This document shows positions 1 through 8,547 of a stretch of 64,000 nt of DNA, in pieces. This DNA is from Chryseobacterium sp. JM1. GTDB lineage: Bacteria > Bacteroidota > Bacteroidia > Flavobacteriales > Weeksellaceae. The notes under the pieces are model-generated. The model saw only the letters and a list, made by a program, of their open reading frames with translations. It did not search any database and had not been told where the DNA came from. Both the position numbers and the translations under genes were made by a program. Location of the stretch: NCBI RefSeq assembly GCF_000737715.1, contig NZ_JPRN01000011.1:1-64000 (forward strand), in the 5' to 3' direction. Within the stretch, counting starts at the first letter, position 1; each line of letters starts with the position of its first letter.

Positions 1-1
1 C

Positions 2-841
2 TCTATTGGCATCAGTAAACAGGCTGTACATCAGCAGGCAAAAAGGCAGGAAAAATTTGATACAAAACTTGCAGCTTTGATTCTGGATGCTGATGAACTA
101 AGGCGGGAACATCCGGGTTGTGGAGTTGAAAAAATGTACTATACATTAAAACCTGACTTCATTGGTAGAGATAGTTTTATAGAGATTTTCATGCAGTTGG
201 GCTATCGTTTAGGCATCAAAAAAAATTATAAAAGAACTACAATTGCCTCAAAGATTTATTTCCCTAACGTTATAAAAGGAATGCAAATATCATCTCCTTC
301 TGTGCTCTGGCAATCAGATCTCACTTATATTCCAATTGAAGGAAAGTTCTACTATGCCGTGTTTATTATAGATGTTTACACCAAGAAAATTGTAGGTTTT
401 AGTGTATCAGATCATATGCGTGCTTCAGCCAATTTAAAAGCTTTAAAAATGGCATTGAAAAATCACCATCCCCCAAAGGTTCATCATTCGGATAGAGGAA
501 GTCAGTACACTTCAAGGGATTATATTGATTTATTAAAAGCCCACAACTGTACAATAAGTATGAGTACATCTGCTCAGGACAACGCTTATGCAGAACGTAT
601 CAATAGGACCATAAAGAATGACTATATCCAATATTGGAATCCAAAGGACTTTGAACAGCTTAAAATGTTTATTAAAAAGGCGGTCAACCATTATAATACC
701 AAACGACCTCATAATGCAATTGGAAGAATCTCTCCTCAAAAATTTGAAGAGAATTGCAGACAAAATATGAAATTTAATAAACCTATTTTGAATATATTTA
801 ACAACGAGATATTAAAGAATAATACGGTCAACTCTATTTAG
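2..841 (+). CDS. IS3-family transposase (OrfB type), 5'-truncated by window edge
   Basis: This is an integrase-like DDE transposase. The reading frame is open from base 2, so the gene begins upstream of the window; a TTG at 77 is not a convincing start. The catalytic residues are visible as the Asp of WQSDLTYIP, the Asp of HHSDRGSQYTS and the Glu of NAYAERINR, followed by the usual C-terminal NHYNTKRPHNAIG segment of the rve core. The N-terminal part (SKQAVHQQAKRQ, GVEKMYY) matches the HTH_21-like region of IS3 OrfB proteins. By count, 33 residues separate the second Asp and the Glu, slightly fewer than the 35 usual for IS3. The terminal inverted repeat and target duplication cannot be identified from this end alone, so it is unclear whether the element is intact. 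It lies directly before a heptad repeat and the converging cytidine deaminase. Confidence 0.9.
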   Translation, partial: SIGISKQAVHQQAKRQEKFDTKLAALILDADELRREHPGCGVEKMYYTLKPDFIGRDSFIEIFMQLGYRLGIKKNYKRTTIASKIYFPNVIKGMQISSPSVLWQSDLTYIPIEGKFYYAVFIIDVYTKKIVGFSVSDHMRASANLKALKMALKNHHPPKVHHSDRGSQYTSRDYIDLLKAHNCTISMSTSAQDNAYAERINRTIKNDYIQYWNPKDFEQLKMFIKKAVNHYNTKRPHNAIGRISPQKFEENCRQNMKFNKPILNIFNNEILKNNTVNSI

Positions 842-854
842 GGATTTACATGTC

Positions 855-889
855 TTGGTTCTTGACTCTTGATTCTTGATTCTCGATTC
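855..889. repeat. Heptanucleotide tandem repeat, about 5 copies
   Basis: Five consecutive 7-bp units of the form TTGATTC (variants TTGGTTC, TTGACTC, TCGATTC) fill the gap between the transposase stop and the 3' end of cdd. A three-copy relative occurs at 57379-57399. Confidence 0.75.
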
Positions 890-891
890 CC

Positions 892-1374
892 CTACAAAAA
901 CGTAGAATCAAAATAAAACGGCAGCAGATCCTTGATGGAATGTACCTTCACCACTTCATCATTCATGCTTGAAAAATAAAGATCGATGTCTTCATTCTGC
1001 TTGGTTTCGTATTCTATTAAGCTTTGTCGGCAGGCTCCGCAAGGTGGAATCGGAGGATTTTTCTCATGAAATTCCTTTGGACCGCCTACTACAAAGATCT
1101 TCTTCACTTTCATATCCGGAAAGTTGGCGGCTACCCAGAAAAGAGTCGTTCGTTCTGCGCATAATCCTGATGGATAGGCTGCATTCTCCTGGTTGTTTCC
1201 GGAGTAAATTTCACCGTTTTCAAGTAGAACGGCACATCCTACCAGGAAGTTGGAATAAGGGGCATAGGCATTTTCACGGGCCTGGATTGCTCTTTTAAAA
1301 AGAGTTTTTTCTATATCGTTCAGTTCACTGCTATTTTTAAAGTGCTCGTAACTGATCTGTATGTCTTTTTTCAT
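892..1374 (-). CDS. cdd: Cytidine deaminase
   Basis: Hydrolytic deaminase of cytidine/deoxycytidine to uridine/deoxyuridine in cytoplasmic pyrimidine salvage. The 160-aa protein has the two zinc signatures of the family: C72-A-E74 (in GLCAERTTLF, where Glu is the proton shuttle) and PCGAC with C112 and C115. The N-terminal half carries the AYAPYSNFLVG substrate segment typical of homotetrameric Cdd. The length is slightly above the usual ~130 aa, with a short N-terminal extension (ISYEHFKNSSELND) common in Bacteroidetes versions. It starts at ATG (minus strand, 1374) and appears monocistronic, convergent with the transposase. Confidence 0.95.
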   Translation of the reverse strand: MKKDIQISYEHFKNSSELNDIEKTLFKRAIQARENAYAPYSNFLVGCAVLLENGEIYSGNNQENAAYPSGLCAERTTLFWVAANFPDMKVKKIFVVGGPKEFHEKNPPIPPCGACRQSLIEYETKQNEDIDLYFSSMNDEVVKVHSIKDLLPFYFDSTFL

Positions 1375-1474
1375 ATATTAGTCAGACTAAAAAGGGGGGC
1401 TAAATTTACTTCTTTTTCATCAGCTGGACAATGTTTTTTTTATCCATCATTAAATTGAAATTCAAAAAAATAAA

Positions 1475-2527
1475 ATGCTATATACACCAATACAATTCAG
1501 AAATATAGAGCTAAAAAACAGATGGGTGATGTCTCCCATGTGTATGTACTCATGCGAAAATGGCCTGGCCAATGATTTCCATTTTGTGCACTATGGAAGC
1601 AGATCTCAGGGCGGAACAGGATTAATTATGGTTGAAGCCACAGGAGTAGAGCCGCGCGGAAGAATTACCAATCACTGTATGGGAATCTGGAATGATCAGC
1701 AGGCAGCAGAACTCGGAAAAATCGTTGATTTTGTTCACACGCGGTCAAAAAGTAAGATAGGAATCCAGCTTGCCCATGCCGGAAGAAAAGGTTCCACCTG
1801 GAACAATCTGCAGATCCCGCTTGAGGAAGGTTGGGAGACCATTGCACCGAGTGCTATTCCATATCACCCTTCCGAAAGAATTCCACACGTTCTTACCGTT
1901 GAAGAAATCAAAGAGCAGATCACAAATTTTAAAGAAGCGGCCAAAAGAGCCGTAAAAGCAAGTTTTGATCTCATAGAAATTCACGGGGCTCACGGGTATC
2001 TGGTTCATCAGTTTTTATCACCGCTTTCCAACATCAGGACAGATGAATATGGAGGGAGTTTTGAAAACAGGATCCGTTTTCTTTTGGAAATTGTAGATGC
2101 TGTGAATGAAGAACTCAACGAGAATGTTGCTCTTTTTGTAAGGATTTCCGGCACCGAATATGCTGAAAATGGGTGGGATATTAACGATAGTGTAGAGCTG
2201 GCTAAGATTTTAAAAGAACATTCCGTAGATCTTATAGATGTTTCAAGCGGAGGAAATATTCATGGAGCTAAAATACCTGTATTTGATGGCTATCAGGTTC
2301 CTTTTTCATCTCAGGTTAAAAACGAAGCCGGAGTGAAAACCGGGGCTGTAGGTTTGATCACCAAAGTGGAGCAGGCAGAAGAGATCCTTCAGAAAGGAGA
2401 GGCAGATCTGATCTTTGTGGCGAGGGAGATTCTGAGAAACCCTTATATTGCTGTGCAGGGATCATTTGAGATGAAAGAAGACTGCTTCTTCCCACATCAG
2501 TATACCAGAGCAAAAATTTCATCATAG
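1475..2527 (+). CDS. namA: NADH:flavin oxidoreductase / NADPH dehydrogenase (old yellow enzyme, YqjM/NamA-like)
   Basis: FMN-dependent ene-reductase with a TIM-barrel fold, reducing activated C=C bonds of enals, enones or nitro compounds with NAD(P)H. The 350-aa length, the N-terminal MLYTPIQFRNIELKNR and the Cys-containing MSPMCMYSCENG segment (flavin redox-tuning Cys) mark the thermophilic-like YqjM class. The IEIHGAHGYLVHQFLSP segment supplies the substrate-binding histidines, and the C-terminal GLITKVEQAEEIL and VAREILRNPY segments bind FMN phosphate. It is followed after 8 bp by a DUF2752 gene, so the two are probably co-transcribed. The physiological substrate cannot be told from sequence. 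Confidence 0.92.
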   Translation: MLYTPIQFRNIELKNRWVMSPMCMYSCENGLANDFHFVHYGSRSQGGTGLIMVEATGVEPRGRITNHCMGIWNDQQAAELGKIVDFVHTRSKSKIGIQLAHAGRKGSTWNNLQIPLEEGWETIAPSAIPYHPSERIPHVLTVEEIKEQITNFKEAAKRAVKASFDLIEIHGAHGYLVHQFLSPLSNIRTDEYGGSFENRIRFLLEIVDAVNEELNENVALFVRISGTEYAENGWDINDSVELAKILKEHSVDLIDVSSGGNIHGAKIPVFDGYQVPFSSQVKNEAGVKTGAVGLITKVEQAEEILQKGEADLIFVAREILRNPYIAVQGSFEMKEDCFFPHQYTRAKISS

Positions 2528-2535
2528 CATTCCGG

Positions 2536-2829
2536 ATGGAGATTGAAGACTTTATGCTGACCTGTCCCAGTAAGAAATTTCTGGGAATAGAATGTCTGGG
2601 ATGCGGTGCCCAGAGAGCTATTGTGCTTGTATTTGAAGGCAAGTTTTCAGAAGCTTTTCATCTGTATCCGGCCGTTTATACATTGCTCTTGTTTTTGTTT
2701 ACATTAGGCCTGAGTTTTGTAGATAAAAAAAGGAAGTACGGAAATATTCTGATGATCATGGTGGGTGTCAATCTGGTTATTATGATCGTATCGTATTATT
2801 ATAAACATTTTTATCTGCATGCCCACTGA
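2536..2829 (+). CDS. DUF2752 family membrane protein
   Basis: Small 97-aa membrane protein of unknown function. It has the DUF2752 hallmark: an N-terminal CPSKKFLGIECLGCGAQRA block (Cys-Pro, then GCG and R) followed by two hydrophobic helices, about residues 43-60 and 71-87. The cysteines could be redox-active or metal-binding, but no role is established. It sits 8 bp behind the ene-reductase, suggesting co-expression. The His-containing C-terminal tail (HFYLHAH) probably faces the cytoplasm or periplasm just beyond the last helix. Confidence 0.82.
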   Translation: MEIEDFMLTCPSKKFLGIECLGCGAQRAIVLVFEGKFSEAFHLYPAVYTLLLFLFTLGLSFVDKKRKYGNILMIMVGVNLVIMIVSYYYKHFYLHAH

Positions 2830-2955
2830 TAAATGAAAGATCAAAATGGGACAATATTTTTTGATAAGCAATGAAGAGGTCTGAAAAAAAGTCGTAGAAT
2901 TACTACAAAATGTAAATCTCTTCCCTAAAAACTTTTTAAATTAGAGCATGAACTC

Positions 2956-2963
2956 TATCTTTG
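2956..2963 (+). promoter_or_regulatory. Bacteroidetes -7 box upstream of hcp
   Basis: TATCTTTG is an exact match to the Bacteroidetes -7 consensus TAnnTTTG and lies 51 nt before the tssD start codon. The -33 element is weak (a T-rich run near 2932). It would give tssD its own transcript. Confidence 0.55.
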
Positions 2964-3014
2964 TTAGACTAACTTTATGAAAAGTATAATCGTAAATGAT
3001 TAAAATATAAGAAT

Positions 3015-3419
3015 ATGGCAGGAAATTCAAGAGGAATCTTAAAATTCAATGGAGGTGAAGGACAAAAGTTGTTAAAGCTTAATTACAGCGTATCTAGATC
3101 TACTGATGTTTCAGGACGTGTAGCGTCTGACCCGTCAAATGCTTTGATCAAAGTAACCGTAGAAGCAACTGAAAAATCTGATATTCTGGAAAGCTTACTG
3201 AATGGGAAATACAAGCCTACAAATGGTGAAATTACATTCAATAAATCTCATGAAGAAGGAACATTGATTACCCTGAAATGGGAAAACGGATACGTAATTC
3301 AACATGAAATGGATTTTGATGCCGTTGACAGTAATAGTATGCTGGTAAGCTTTGTTATAAGTGCAGAAACTATTTCTTACGGAAATTCACTTTACGAAGG
3401 ATTCTGGCCGTTAAGCTAG
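3015..3419 (+). CDS. tssD: Type VI secretion system tube protein TssD (Hcp), Bacteroidetes type
   Basis: Hexameric ring protein that stacks into the T6SS inner tube and is expelled with the VgrG spike. The 134-aa sequence has the N-terminal MAGNSRGILKFNGGE, the central LKLNYSVSRSTDVSGRVASDPS and the C-terminal ISYGNSLYEGFWPLS blocks typical of Bacteroidetes (T6SSiii) TssD proteins, which are highly divergent from proteobacterial Hcp. It has its own -7 promoter box and a strong terminator right behind it, so it can be expressed at a different level from vgrG. Multiple TssD paralogues per genome are common in this phylum, so this copy may be the partner dedicated to the downstream cargo. Confidence 0.93.
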   Translation: MAGNSRGILKFNGGEGQKLLKLNYSVSRSTDVSGRVASDPSNALIKVTVEATEKSDILESLLNGKYKPTNGEITFNKSHEEGTLITLKWENGYVIQHEMDFDAVDSNSMLVSFVISAETISYGNSLYEGFWPLS

Positions 3420-3444
3420 GTCCCGAGTAGTAAAAAATATAAAG

Positions 3445-3472
3445 AGACTGTCCCTCAAGACGGTCTTTTTTT
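3445..3472 (+). terminator. Rho-independent terminator after tssD
   Basis: 8-bp stem (AGACTGTC / GACGGTCT, one G-T wobble) with a 6-nt loop, followed by a run of T. It separates tssD from the vgrG transcription unit. Confidence 0.85.
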
Positions 3473-3577
3473 ACCTGTTGTGAACGTTATTTTCTGACAA
3501 GGAATCTTTGTTTGTTTTCAAAAATTCCCTATTTGATGAATAATATACACATTTTAACACAAATCACTTTATAAAAT

Positions 3578-5509
3578 ATGTCTACTACACCAGAACAACC
3601 AAAGGGTGCAGCTTTTCGCCCGGCACAGAATGCAGATGGGGTATCCGAGAATCATCATACCGGCATCAACCGTCTGGTAAAGCTTTCCTTAGTCATAGAA
3701 GGGAAAATTATCAAATTTTATAAGCATTTTAAACTGAAGCAGAGTACCCAGCGTCATCACGAATTTACGCTGACTCTGGCTCATGATACTTTGGGAGACC
3801 GCCAGACCCATTCACTGGAAGATGCCAATAAATTTCTAGGGAAACGTCTTACGGCAGTTATTTCCTATAAAGATATAGAGAACAGCCCGGAACGAACCTT
3901 TGTGGGAATCATCACCGGAGTGGCATTCAGTCAGGAAAAAATGAGTCTTGGAAACATTGTGCTTACCGGATGCAGTCCTACTATTCTGCTGGACGGAGCC
4001 GCCCATATTCAGAGTTTTGGAGGAAACCAACCTGTCAATATGGGAATCATTGCCGAAGAAGTGATCAAACAGGGAATCGACAGAGGCCGTTTCGATATCA
4101 GAATCGATGCCAATAATTTTTCCCAGATCATCTACAGCAGCCAATACGACGAAACCCACTACAATTATCTGGCAAGAATGGCCGAAGCATATGGCGAACA
4201 GTTTTTTTATGATGGTGAAGTCCTGCATTTCGGGAAACTTCCGCCTCAGAATAAACCGATTACCCTGACCTACGGAAGCAGTGCCAATGATATTAAGGTG
4301 GAACTGAAAGCTGTACACACCAAACCCCAGTACTACGGGTACAATAGCAACAAACATGAAAAACTTACTTCAGGTTCTACACCCATCCAGCATGTAAGTG
4401 ATATTGCAAAAACAGCTTACGATCACAACAACAGCATCTACAAAACCCCTGCGCTTCAGATAGCGCCTATCAAAGCCTCCACTCATCTTGATGTGGAATA
4501 TTCACAGAAAAGTGCTTCAGGAAGTGAGGCGGTCAATGTTTTCTCTATTTCAGGGAATACTACGGTTCCATTCCTTCATCCGGGATGTGTAGCCGATGTT
4601 CAGATGCGTAAACAGGATTCCAATGAGACATCCTATTTTACAAGAATTATGATCACGGAAGCTGAACATGAAATTGATACAATCGGTCATTACAAAGGAA
4701 GCTTTGCAGGAATAGCAGCAGATACAGGATTTCTTCCGAGACCGGAATACAGAATTCCTAAAGCAGAACCACAAACTGCCATCGTTATCTCCAATACAGA
4801 TCCGGAAGGACAGGGAAGAATACAGGTGCAGTTCGACTGGCAGACCAGCGATACCACCCATTTTATCAGAATGATGAGCCCTGATGCGGGAGGAACAGAT
4901 CAGATATCGCAGAACAGAGGTTATGTAGCCATTCCGGAAGTGGGAGATCAGGTGATGGTGAATTTTGTTCACAGCCATCCCGACAGACCTTTCGTTATGG
5001 GAGGTATGTTTCATGGAGGAATCGCTTTAGGAGGCGGTATCAATAATCACCTGAAGTCTATCCAGACCCGAAGCGGAATCAGGATTCTGATGAATGACGA
5101 AGAAGGAAGCGTAAAGATTATGGATCCCAGCGGAAACATCTATTTTATGGATGGCGCAGGAAATATCAGCATGAAAGCTCCTAAAAACTTTACACTGAAT
5201 GCAGGAGATAATATCAATATCACCGCCGGAAAAGAAATTTCGATCAGTGCGGGAGAAGGCATCAACAGTTCGGCTAATAACAGCATTATTTCAACCGCAG
5301 GAAAAGATATCGTACAGACTGCTACAGGTGACATCCGCGAATCTTCGGACACCAGAACAGAAATGGTAGAAAAAGAATTCAAAAGACAATCCGAGACGTC
5401 TAATGAAATAGCCGGAGAAATATCCATGTTCAGCGAGCTTGAAAATATGACGATGCAGAGCGGCAAGATTGTAGAATTCAACAGTGCTGAAAAATCAAAA
5501 CTTTTCTAA
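3578..5509 (+). CDS. vgrG: Type VI secretion system spike protein VgrG (TssI)
   Basis: Trimeric spike that caps the Hcp tube and carries effectors. The 643-aa protein shows the expected order: gp27-like region about residues 30-390 (GIITGVAFSQ, AEAYGEQFFYDGEVLHFG); gp5-like OB fold about 400-482 (AIVISNTDPEGQGRIQVQF, GYVAIPEVGDQVMV, HPDRPFVMGGMFHG); then a beta-helical needle of short alternating repeats about 500-600 (NAGDNINITAGKEISISAG). There is no enzymatic C-terminal extension, so cargo is probably delivered by separate PAAR-like and effector proteins. It heads a same-strand run of 12 genes that ends at the terminator near 16051. Its stop codon is followed after 1 nt by the next start codon. 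Confidence 0.95.
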   Translation: MSTTPEQPKGAAFRPAQNADGVSENHHTGINRLVKLSLVIEGKIIKFYKHFKLKQSTQRHHEFTLTLAHDTLGDRQTHSLEDANKFLGKRLTAVISYKDIENSPERTFVGIITGVAFSQEKMSLGNIVLTGCSPTILLDGAAHIQSFGGNQPVNMGIIAEEVIKQGIDRGRFDIRIDANNFSQIIYSSQYDETHYNYLARMAEAYGEQFFYDGEVLHFGKLPPQNKPITLTYGSSANDIKVELKAVHTKPQYYGYNSNKHEKLTSGSTPIQHVSDIAKTAYDHNNSIYKTPALQIAPIKASTHLDVEYSQKSASGSEAVNVFSISGNTTVPFLHPGCVADVQMRKQDSNETSYFTRIMITEAEHEIDTIGHYKGSFAGIAADTGFLPRPEYRIPKAEPQTAIVISNTDPEGQGRIQVQFDWQTSDTTHFIRMMSPDAGGTDQISQNRGYVAIPEVGDQVMVNFVHSHPDRPFVMGGMFHGGIALGGGINNHLKSIQTRSGIRILMNDEEGSVKIMDPSGNIYFMDGAGNISMKAPKNFTLNAGDNINITAGKEISISAGEGINSSANNSIISTAGKDIVQTATGDIRESSDTRTEMVEKEFKRQSETSNEIAGEISMFSELENMTMQSGKIVEFNSAEKSKLF

Positions 5510-5510
5510 T

Positions 5511-5681
5511 ATGGCGATCATCAAAACAGCTAAAAATATACAGATCAAGGTGAATGATACGTACCATCTGAATGTAGGCAAAAAGGTTGAAAAAATTGCG
5601 CAGAAGATCAATGTGGAAGCACAGAAGAACAACCTTGTTTTGGCAAGCAATAAGAAAATAATGTCTCATGGGAACAAGTAA
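5511..5681 (+). CDS. Small protein of VgrG operon, beta-helix-needle-like
   Basis: A 56-aa protein starting at the ATG one base after the vgrG stop (TAA then T then ATG) and overlapping the next gene by 14 nt. The start was chosen at 5511 because the longer reading from 5484 would lie inside vgrG. It is basic and built of short alternating polar/hydrophobic strands (KNIQIKVNDTYHLNVGKKV, INVEAQKNNLVLASNKKI), resembling the pattern of the VgrG needle just upstream. I infer a spike-associated or cap-like accessory, possibly derived from a split vgrG 3' end. No enzymatic motif is visible. Translational coupling on both sides supports it as a real gene. Confidence 0.65.
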   Translation: MAIIKTAKNIQIKVNDTYHLNVGKKVEKIAQKINVEAQKNNLVLASNKKIMSHGNK

Positions 5682-6720
5682 ATTAAGAATTCTGATTCTT
5701 TTTATTGCAGGTAGTTTCTCACTCATCAATTGTCAAAATAAAAAAATGGAACAAAAATACAGCTGGCTAGGCACCGTTTCGGCACCCATGGAATATCCTA
5801 TGGAAGTTTACAAAGGAGGCATCATTGCAGATGATTTCACCTACAGCTTCGATGCCATCTGGGGAACCCAAAATACAGGCTGGGGAAATGAAGGCGGAAC
5901 CATGAGCGTAGAAACCCGCCAGATGGATATTCCCAATAAACTGGAATTTACCTGGTATTCTTTGGTGGAAAATACATTTTATACCGGAAAATGGGACCTG
6001 GATAAAGAGAAGATCAAAGGACTTTTTGAAAAAGGATTTATCGATCAGGATAATGGTAAACAAACGACCTACACCAATTTTATTGTTGGACTTGCTCCAA
6101 AAGGAAAAGTCGTTCTTTGGATCAACGGTCCGGGAAACCAGAAAGAAGTCGGTGTTTTTCAGGCTCATGATACCATCATTACTCAGGAAAAAGCATACGA
6201 TAACGCCAAATATATGCTGAAAGAAGGTTTTGCAGAAAGAATGCTTAAAGACCCTTCCTATGAAACATTCAAGCCTGAAACCAGAGCTAAAATAGAAAAA
6301 GAAGGTTATCCCGCTCCGGATATCTATGAGGTGTACAGAGAGAAATTTAACTGGAAACCCACAGTAATCCTGCCGGAAGGAAGTGAATGGATCGATTTCG
6401 GATTTAATAATTATAACGGCGAGCAGGAAAATCTTTTCGGAGAAACCCTGACTGGTGATACTTATAAAAATCGTGCAGTTCCGAAATTCTGCGGTTTTTA
6501 CTGGAGAGATAAGAATAAAAACAGATACGCTGTATGGGTGGATGCTTTTGACGAGAAAGAAATCTTTGAACTGTTCCATCAACTGGGAAAAGAAAAGAAT
6601 ATAGATCTTGTCATTAAAGTGAATGCAGATAATACAGGCGCGAGTTTATCATTAAAGAACGAAAAGGAAGAACTGCCGATCAAAAATTCGAAGGTCAGAT
6701 TTTCCCGTAAAATAGAGTAA
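5668..6720 (+). CDS. DUF2931 family lipoprotein, candidate Tle1 immunity protein
   Basis: A 350-aa lipoprotein whose signal peptide ends in a lipobox (SLINC, Cys at about residue 22). The mature part has the DUF2931-type beginning (YSWLGTVSAPMEYPMEVYKGG) followed by tryptophan-rich strands (FTWYSLVENTFYTGKWDL) and a second, related half (WIDFGFNNYNGEQENL, FYWRDKNKNRYAVWVDAF). DUF2931 lipoproteins are often found next to DUF2235 lipases in T6SS loci, and Tli1 immunity proteins are periplasmic lipoproteins. I therefore infer that this protein protects the producer against the lipase encoded next. It overlaps the preceding 56-aa gene by 14 nt. The family match is by recognition only; the immunity role is inferred from context. 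Confidence 0.78.
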   Translation: MGTSKLRILILFIAGSFSLINCQNKKMEQKYSWLGTVSAPMEYPMEVYKGGIIADDFTYSFDAIWGTQNTGWGNEGGTMSVETRQMDIPNKLEFTWYSLVENTFYTGKWDLDKEKIKGLFEKGFIDQDNGKQTTYTNFIVGLAPKGKVVLWINGPGNQKEVGVFQAHDTIITQEKAYDNAKYMLKEGFAERMLKDPSYETFKPETRAKIEKEGYPAPDIYEVYREKFNWKPTVILPEGSEWIDFGFNNYNGEQENLFGETLTGDTYKNRAVPKFCGFYWRDKNKNRYAVWVDAFDEKEIFELFHQLGKEKNIDLVIKVNADNTGASLSLKNEKEELPIKNSKVRFSRKIE

Positions 6721-6783
6721 GAAGCAACAGTGAAAAGAATTTCTGTACCTGTTAAAATCTGTCATTAAAATTAAAATAAAACC

Positions 6784-8205
6784 ATGCACAATAATAAATT
6801 TGGAGATTATACACCGGAAATATCCAAAGAGGAAGTGTTAGATATTACTCTTGGGGTGTTTTTTGACGGAACTTTGAACAACAAGACCAATACCATCGAA
6901 AGAAGGGATAAAACGGCCGACTACAAGAAAAACGGAGGTAAACCCAGTGACAACAACAGTTTTAATAACGACTGGAGTAATGTAGCGCGTTTATGGGATA
7001 ATTACGATAAAAATTTTGGCATTTATATAGAAGGAATCGGAACGGAAGATAAGGAGGAAGATTCTATGCTAGGGTATGCTTTCGGAACTGGAGATACCGG
7101 GATCCGTGGAAAAGTTCGAAAAGGCTGCGAAGAGATCGTGAAAAAAGTAAAGAACATTAAGAGTTCGAAAAAAGCGGATAAGATTGCCGTCCTTACTTTT
7201 GATGTTTTCGGTTTCAGCCGTGGTGCTGCCGCAGCGCGAAATTTCGTTCATGAAATAGGAAAATCAAAATATAAAGCTAAAACTACCACCGTTTCATATG
7301 AAGGTATGACTGTTACGTCCCATTCGGACAGCGATGGAACCGGAGTAGAAGGCGAGGATCTTCCAAAATGGGGACATTTGGGGCTGAAATTACAGGAAGC
7401 CGGAATTGAAGTAGGCATACTGAAGGTGAGATTTCTGGGGATTTATGATACGGTTTCGTCCTATTCCAAAAACTTTTCTCCAAAACCTAATTTCCATAAT
7501 GATGTGGCAGAACTGGGGCTGGATGATATTGGAAGAGCGCAAACGATTATCCATTTTGTCGCTGAAAATGAGCACAGAGAAAACTTTGACCTTACCAATG
7601 TAAGCATAGGAACAGAAAAAATATTTCCAGGTGTACACTGTGATGTAGGCGGAGCTTATGAAGATGGACCTGAAATCTGGGAAGAAGTGGAAACTTCATG
7701 GACAACAAGTACAAAATTAAAAACATTAAGACAACAGCTGATCAATGATGGATGGTTTAATGGTAAAGAGCTGATAATTACCCCCGGATTTTATCTGTCG
7801 TTAAGAGGAGAACGTGAATTTTTGAAAAAGACCTACAGCTATATTCCTTTACATTTTATGGCAGAGTACGGCGTTGAAAAAACAGTTCCGCTTAAGATAA
7901 AAAAACTTACAGACGAAACCTATTCCATTTCATCGGATGAATTGCTCGTAAGGGTGAAAGACCGCTTGAGACCTTATGCCATGGCAGATGGAAAACAATA
8001 CGTTTTTAAAAGATATAAAGATGTTGAGACCGCTTACGGTGGAGCATCCATACCGGAACAGAAATACGCCGACTATCAGAGAGAAATGAAAGAGCAGGAA
8101 GACCTGAGGACTCTTAGAAATAAATACCTGCACTGGTCTGCAAGAAGAGAAGGCATCGGAATGGATCCTACCTCAGACAGACAAAGGGTAATTCATAAAG
8201 CGTAG
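6784..8205 (+). CDS. Tle1-like T6SS phospholipase effector (DUF2235 alpha/beta hydrolase)
   Basis: A 473-aa alpha/beta hydrolase of the Tle1 / DUF2235 class, effectors that hydrolyse membrane phospholipids in the target cell. Features seen: N-terminal LGVFFDGTLNN (DUF2235 signature), nucleophile elbow G143-F-S145-R-G147 in FGFSRGAAAAR, Asp222 in GIYDTVSS and His285 in FPGVHCDVGGAY, giving a Ser-Asp-His triad. There is no signal peptide, as expected for T6SS cargo. It sits in the vgrG operon behind a DUF2931 lipoprotein and ahead of a three-helix membrane protein, both plausible immunity partners. The C-terminal ~170 residues are polar and basic and may mediate loading onto the spike. The family is well supported; the lipase specificity (A1/A2) cannot be read. 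Confidence 0.9.
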   Translation: MHNNKFGDYTPEISKEEVLDITLGVFFDGTLNNKTNTIERRDKTADYKKNGGKPSDNNSFNNDWSNVARLWDNYDKNFGIYIEGIGTEDKEEDSMLGYAFGTGDTGIRGKVRKGCEEIVKKVKNIKSSKKADKIAVLTFDVFGFSRGAAAARNFVHEIGKSKYKAKTTTVSYEGMTVTSHSDSDGTGVEGEDLPKWGHLGLKLQEAGIEVGILKVRFLGIYDTVSSYSKNFSPKPNFHNDVAELGLDDIGRAQTIIHFVAENEHRENFDLTNVSIGTEKIFPGVHCDVGGAYEDGPEIWEEVETSWTTSTKLKTLRQQLINDGWFNGKELIITPGFYLSLRGEREFLKKTYSYIPLHFMAEYGVEKTVPLKIKKLTDETYSISSDELLVRVKDRLRPYAMADGKQYVFKRYKDVETAYGGASIPEQKYADYQREMKEQEDLRTLRNKYLHWSARREGIGMDPTSDRQRVIHKA

Positions 8206-8209
8206 TTAC

Positions 8210-8509
8210 ATGAATAAACATCTGGCAGTAAGAGTAGGAATTTTATTATTGGGATTTGTCCTGATCTATGTGTATGACCACTGGGACTCGTGGTTCCATC
8301 CGGTGCAATCCATAGGAGGAAACAGCGGAATGTCTATTCCGATGGATCTGGTTTTAAATCTCTGCTGGATTGTCTTATGGTGTTTATTGCTTTTAATAGA
8401 GATTATAGCAGGCTTTTTTACCAAGAATAATAAGAACAGGAGTACAAATTTAATATTGATGGCATCGGGTATCACACTGCTGATCATTTATATATTGAGC
8501 ATTAAGTAA
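8210..8509 (+). CDS. Small integral membrane protein of T6SS cargo operon
   Basis: A 99-aa protein with three predicted helices, about residues 5-22, 45-68 and 79-97, and no recognised family. It starts 4 nt after the lipase stop codon, so translation is coupled to the effector. Membrane proteins directly behind a phospholipase effector are candidates for accessory immunity, but a structural or unrelated role is equally possible. The extracytoplasmic loop (DHWDSWFHPVQSIGGNSG) is rich in aromatic residues. Confidence 0.7.
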   Translation: MNKHLAVRVGILLLGFVLIYVYDHWDSWFHPVQSIGGNSGMSIPMDLVLNLCWIVLWCLLLLIEIIAGFFTKNNKNRSTNLILMASGITLLIIYILSIK

Positions 8510-8547
8510 GAAAAACTGACAGAGAACAGGGATGCCGGATTATTTTT

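Noticed and set aside
5767..6582. Long minus-strand open frame opposite the DUF2931 lipoprotein gene
   Set aside because: Entirely antisense to a lipoprotein gene with a clear signal peptide and family match; composition (Phe/Ile/Ser-rich) is that of a shadow frame.
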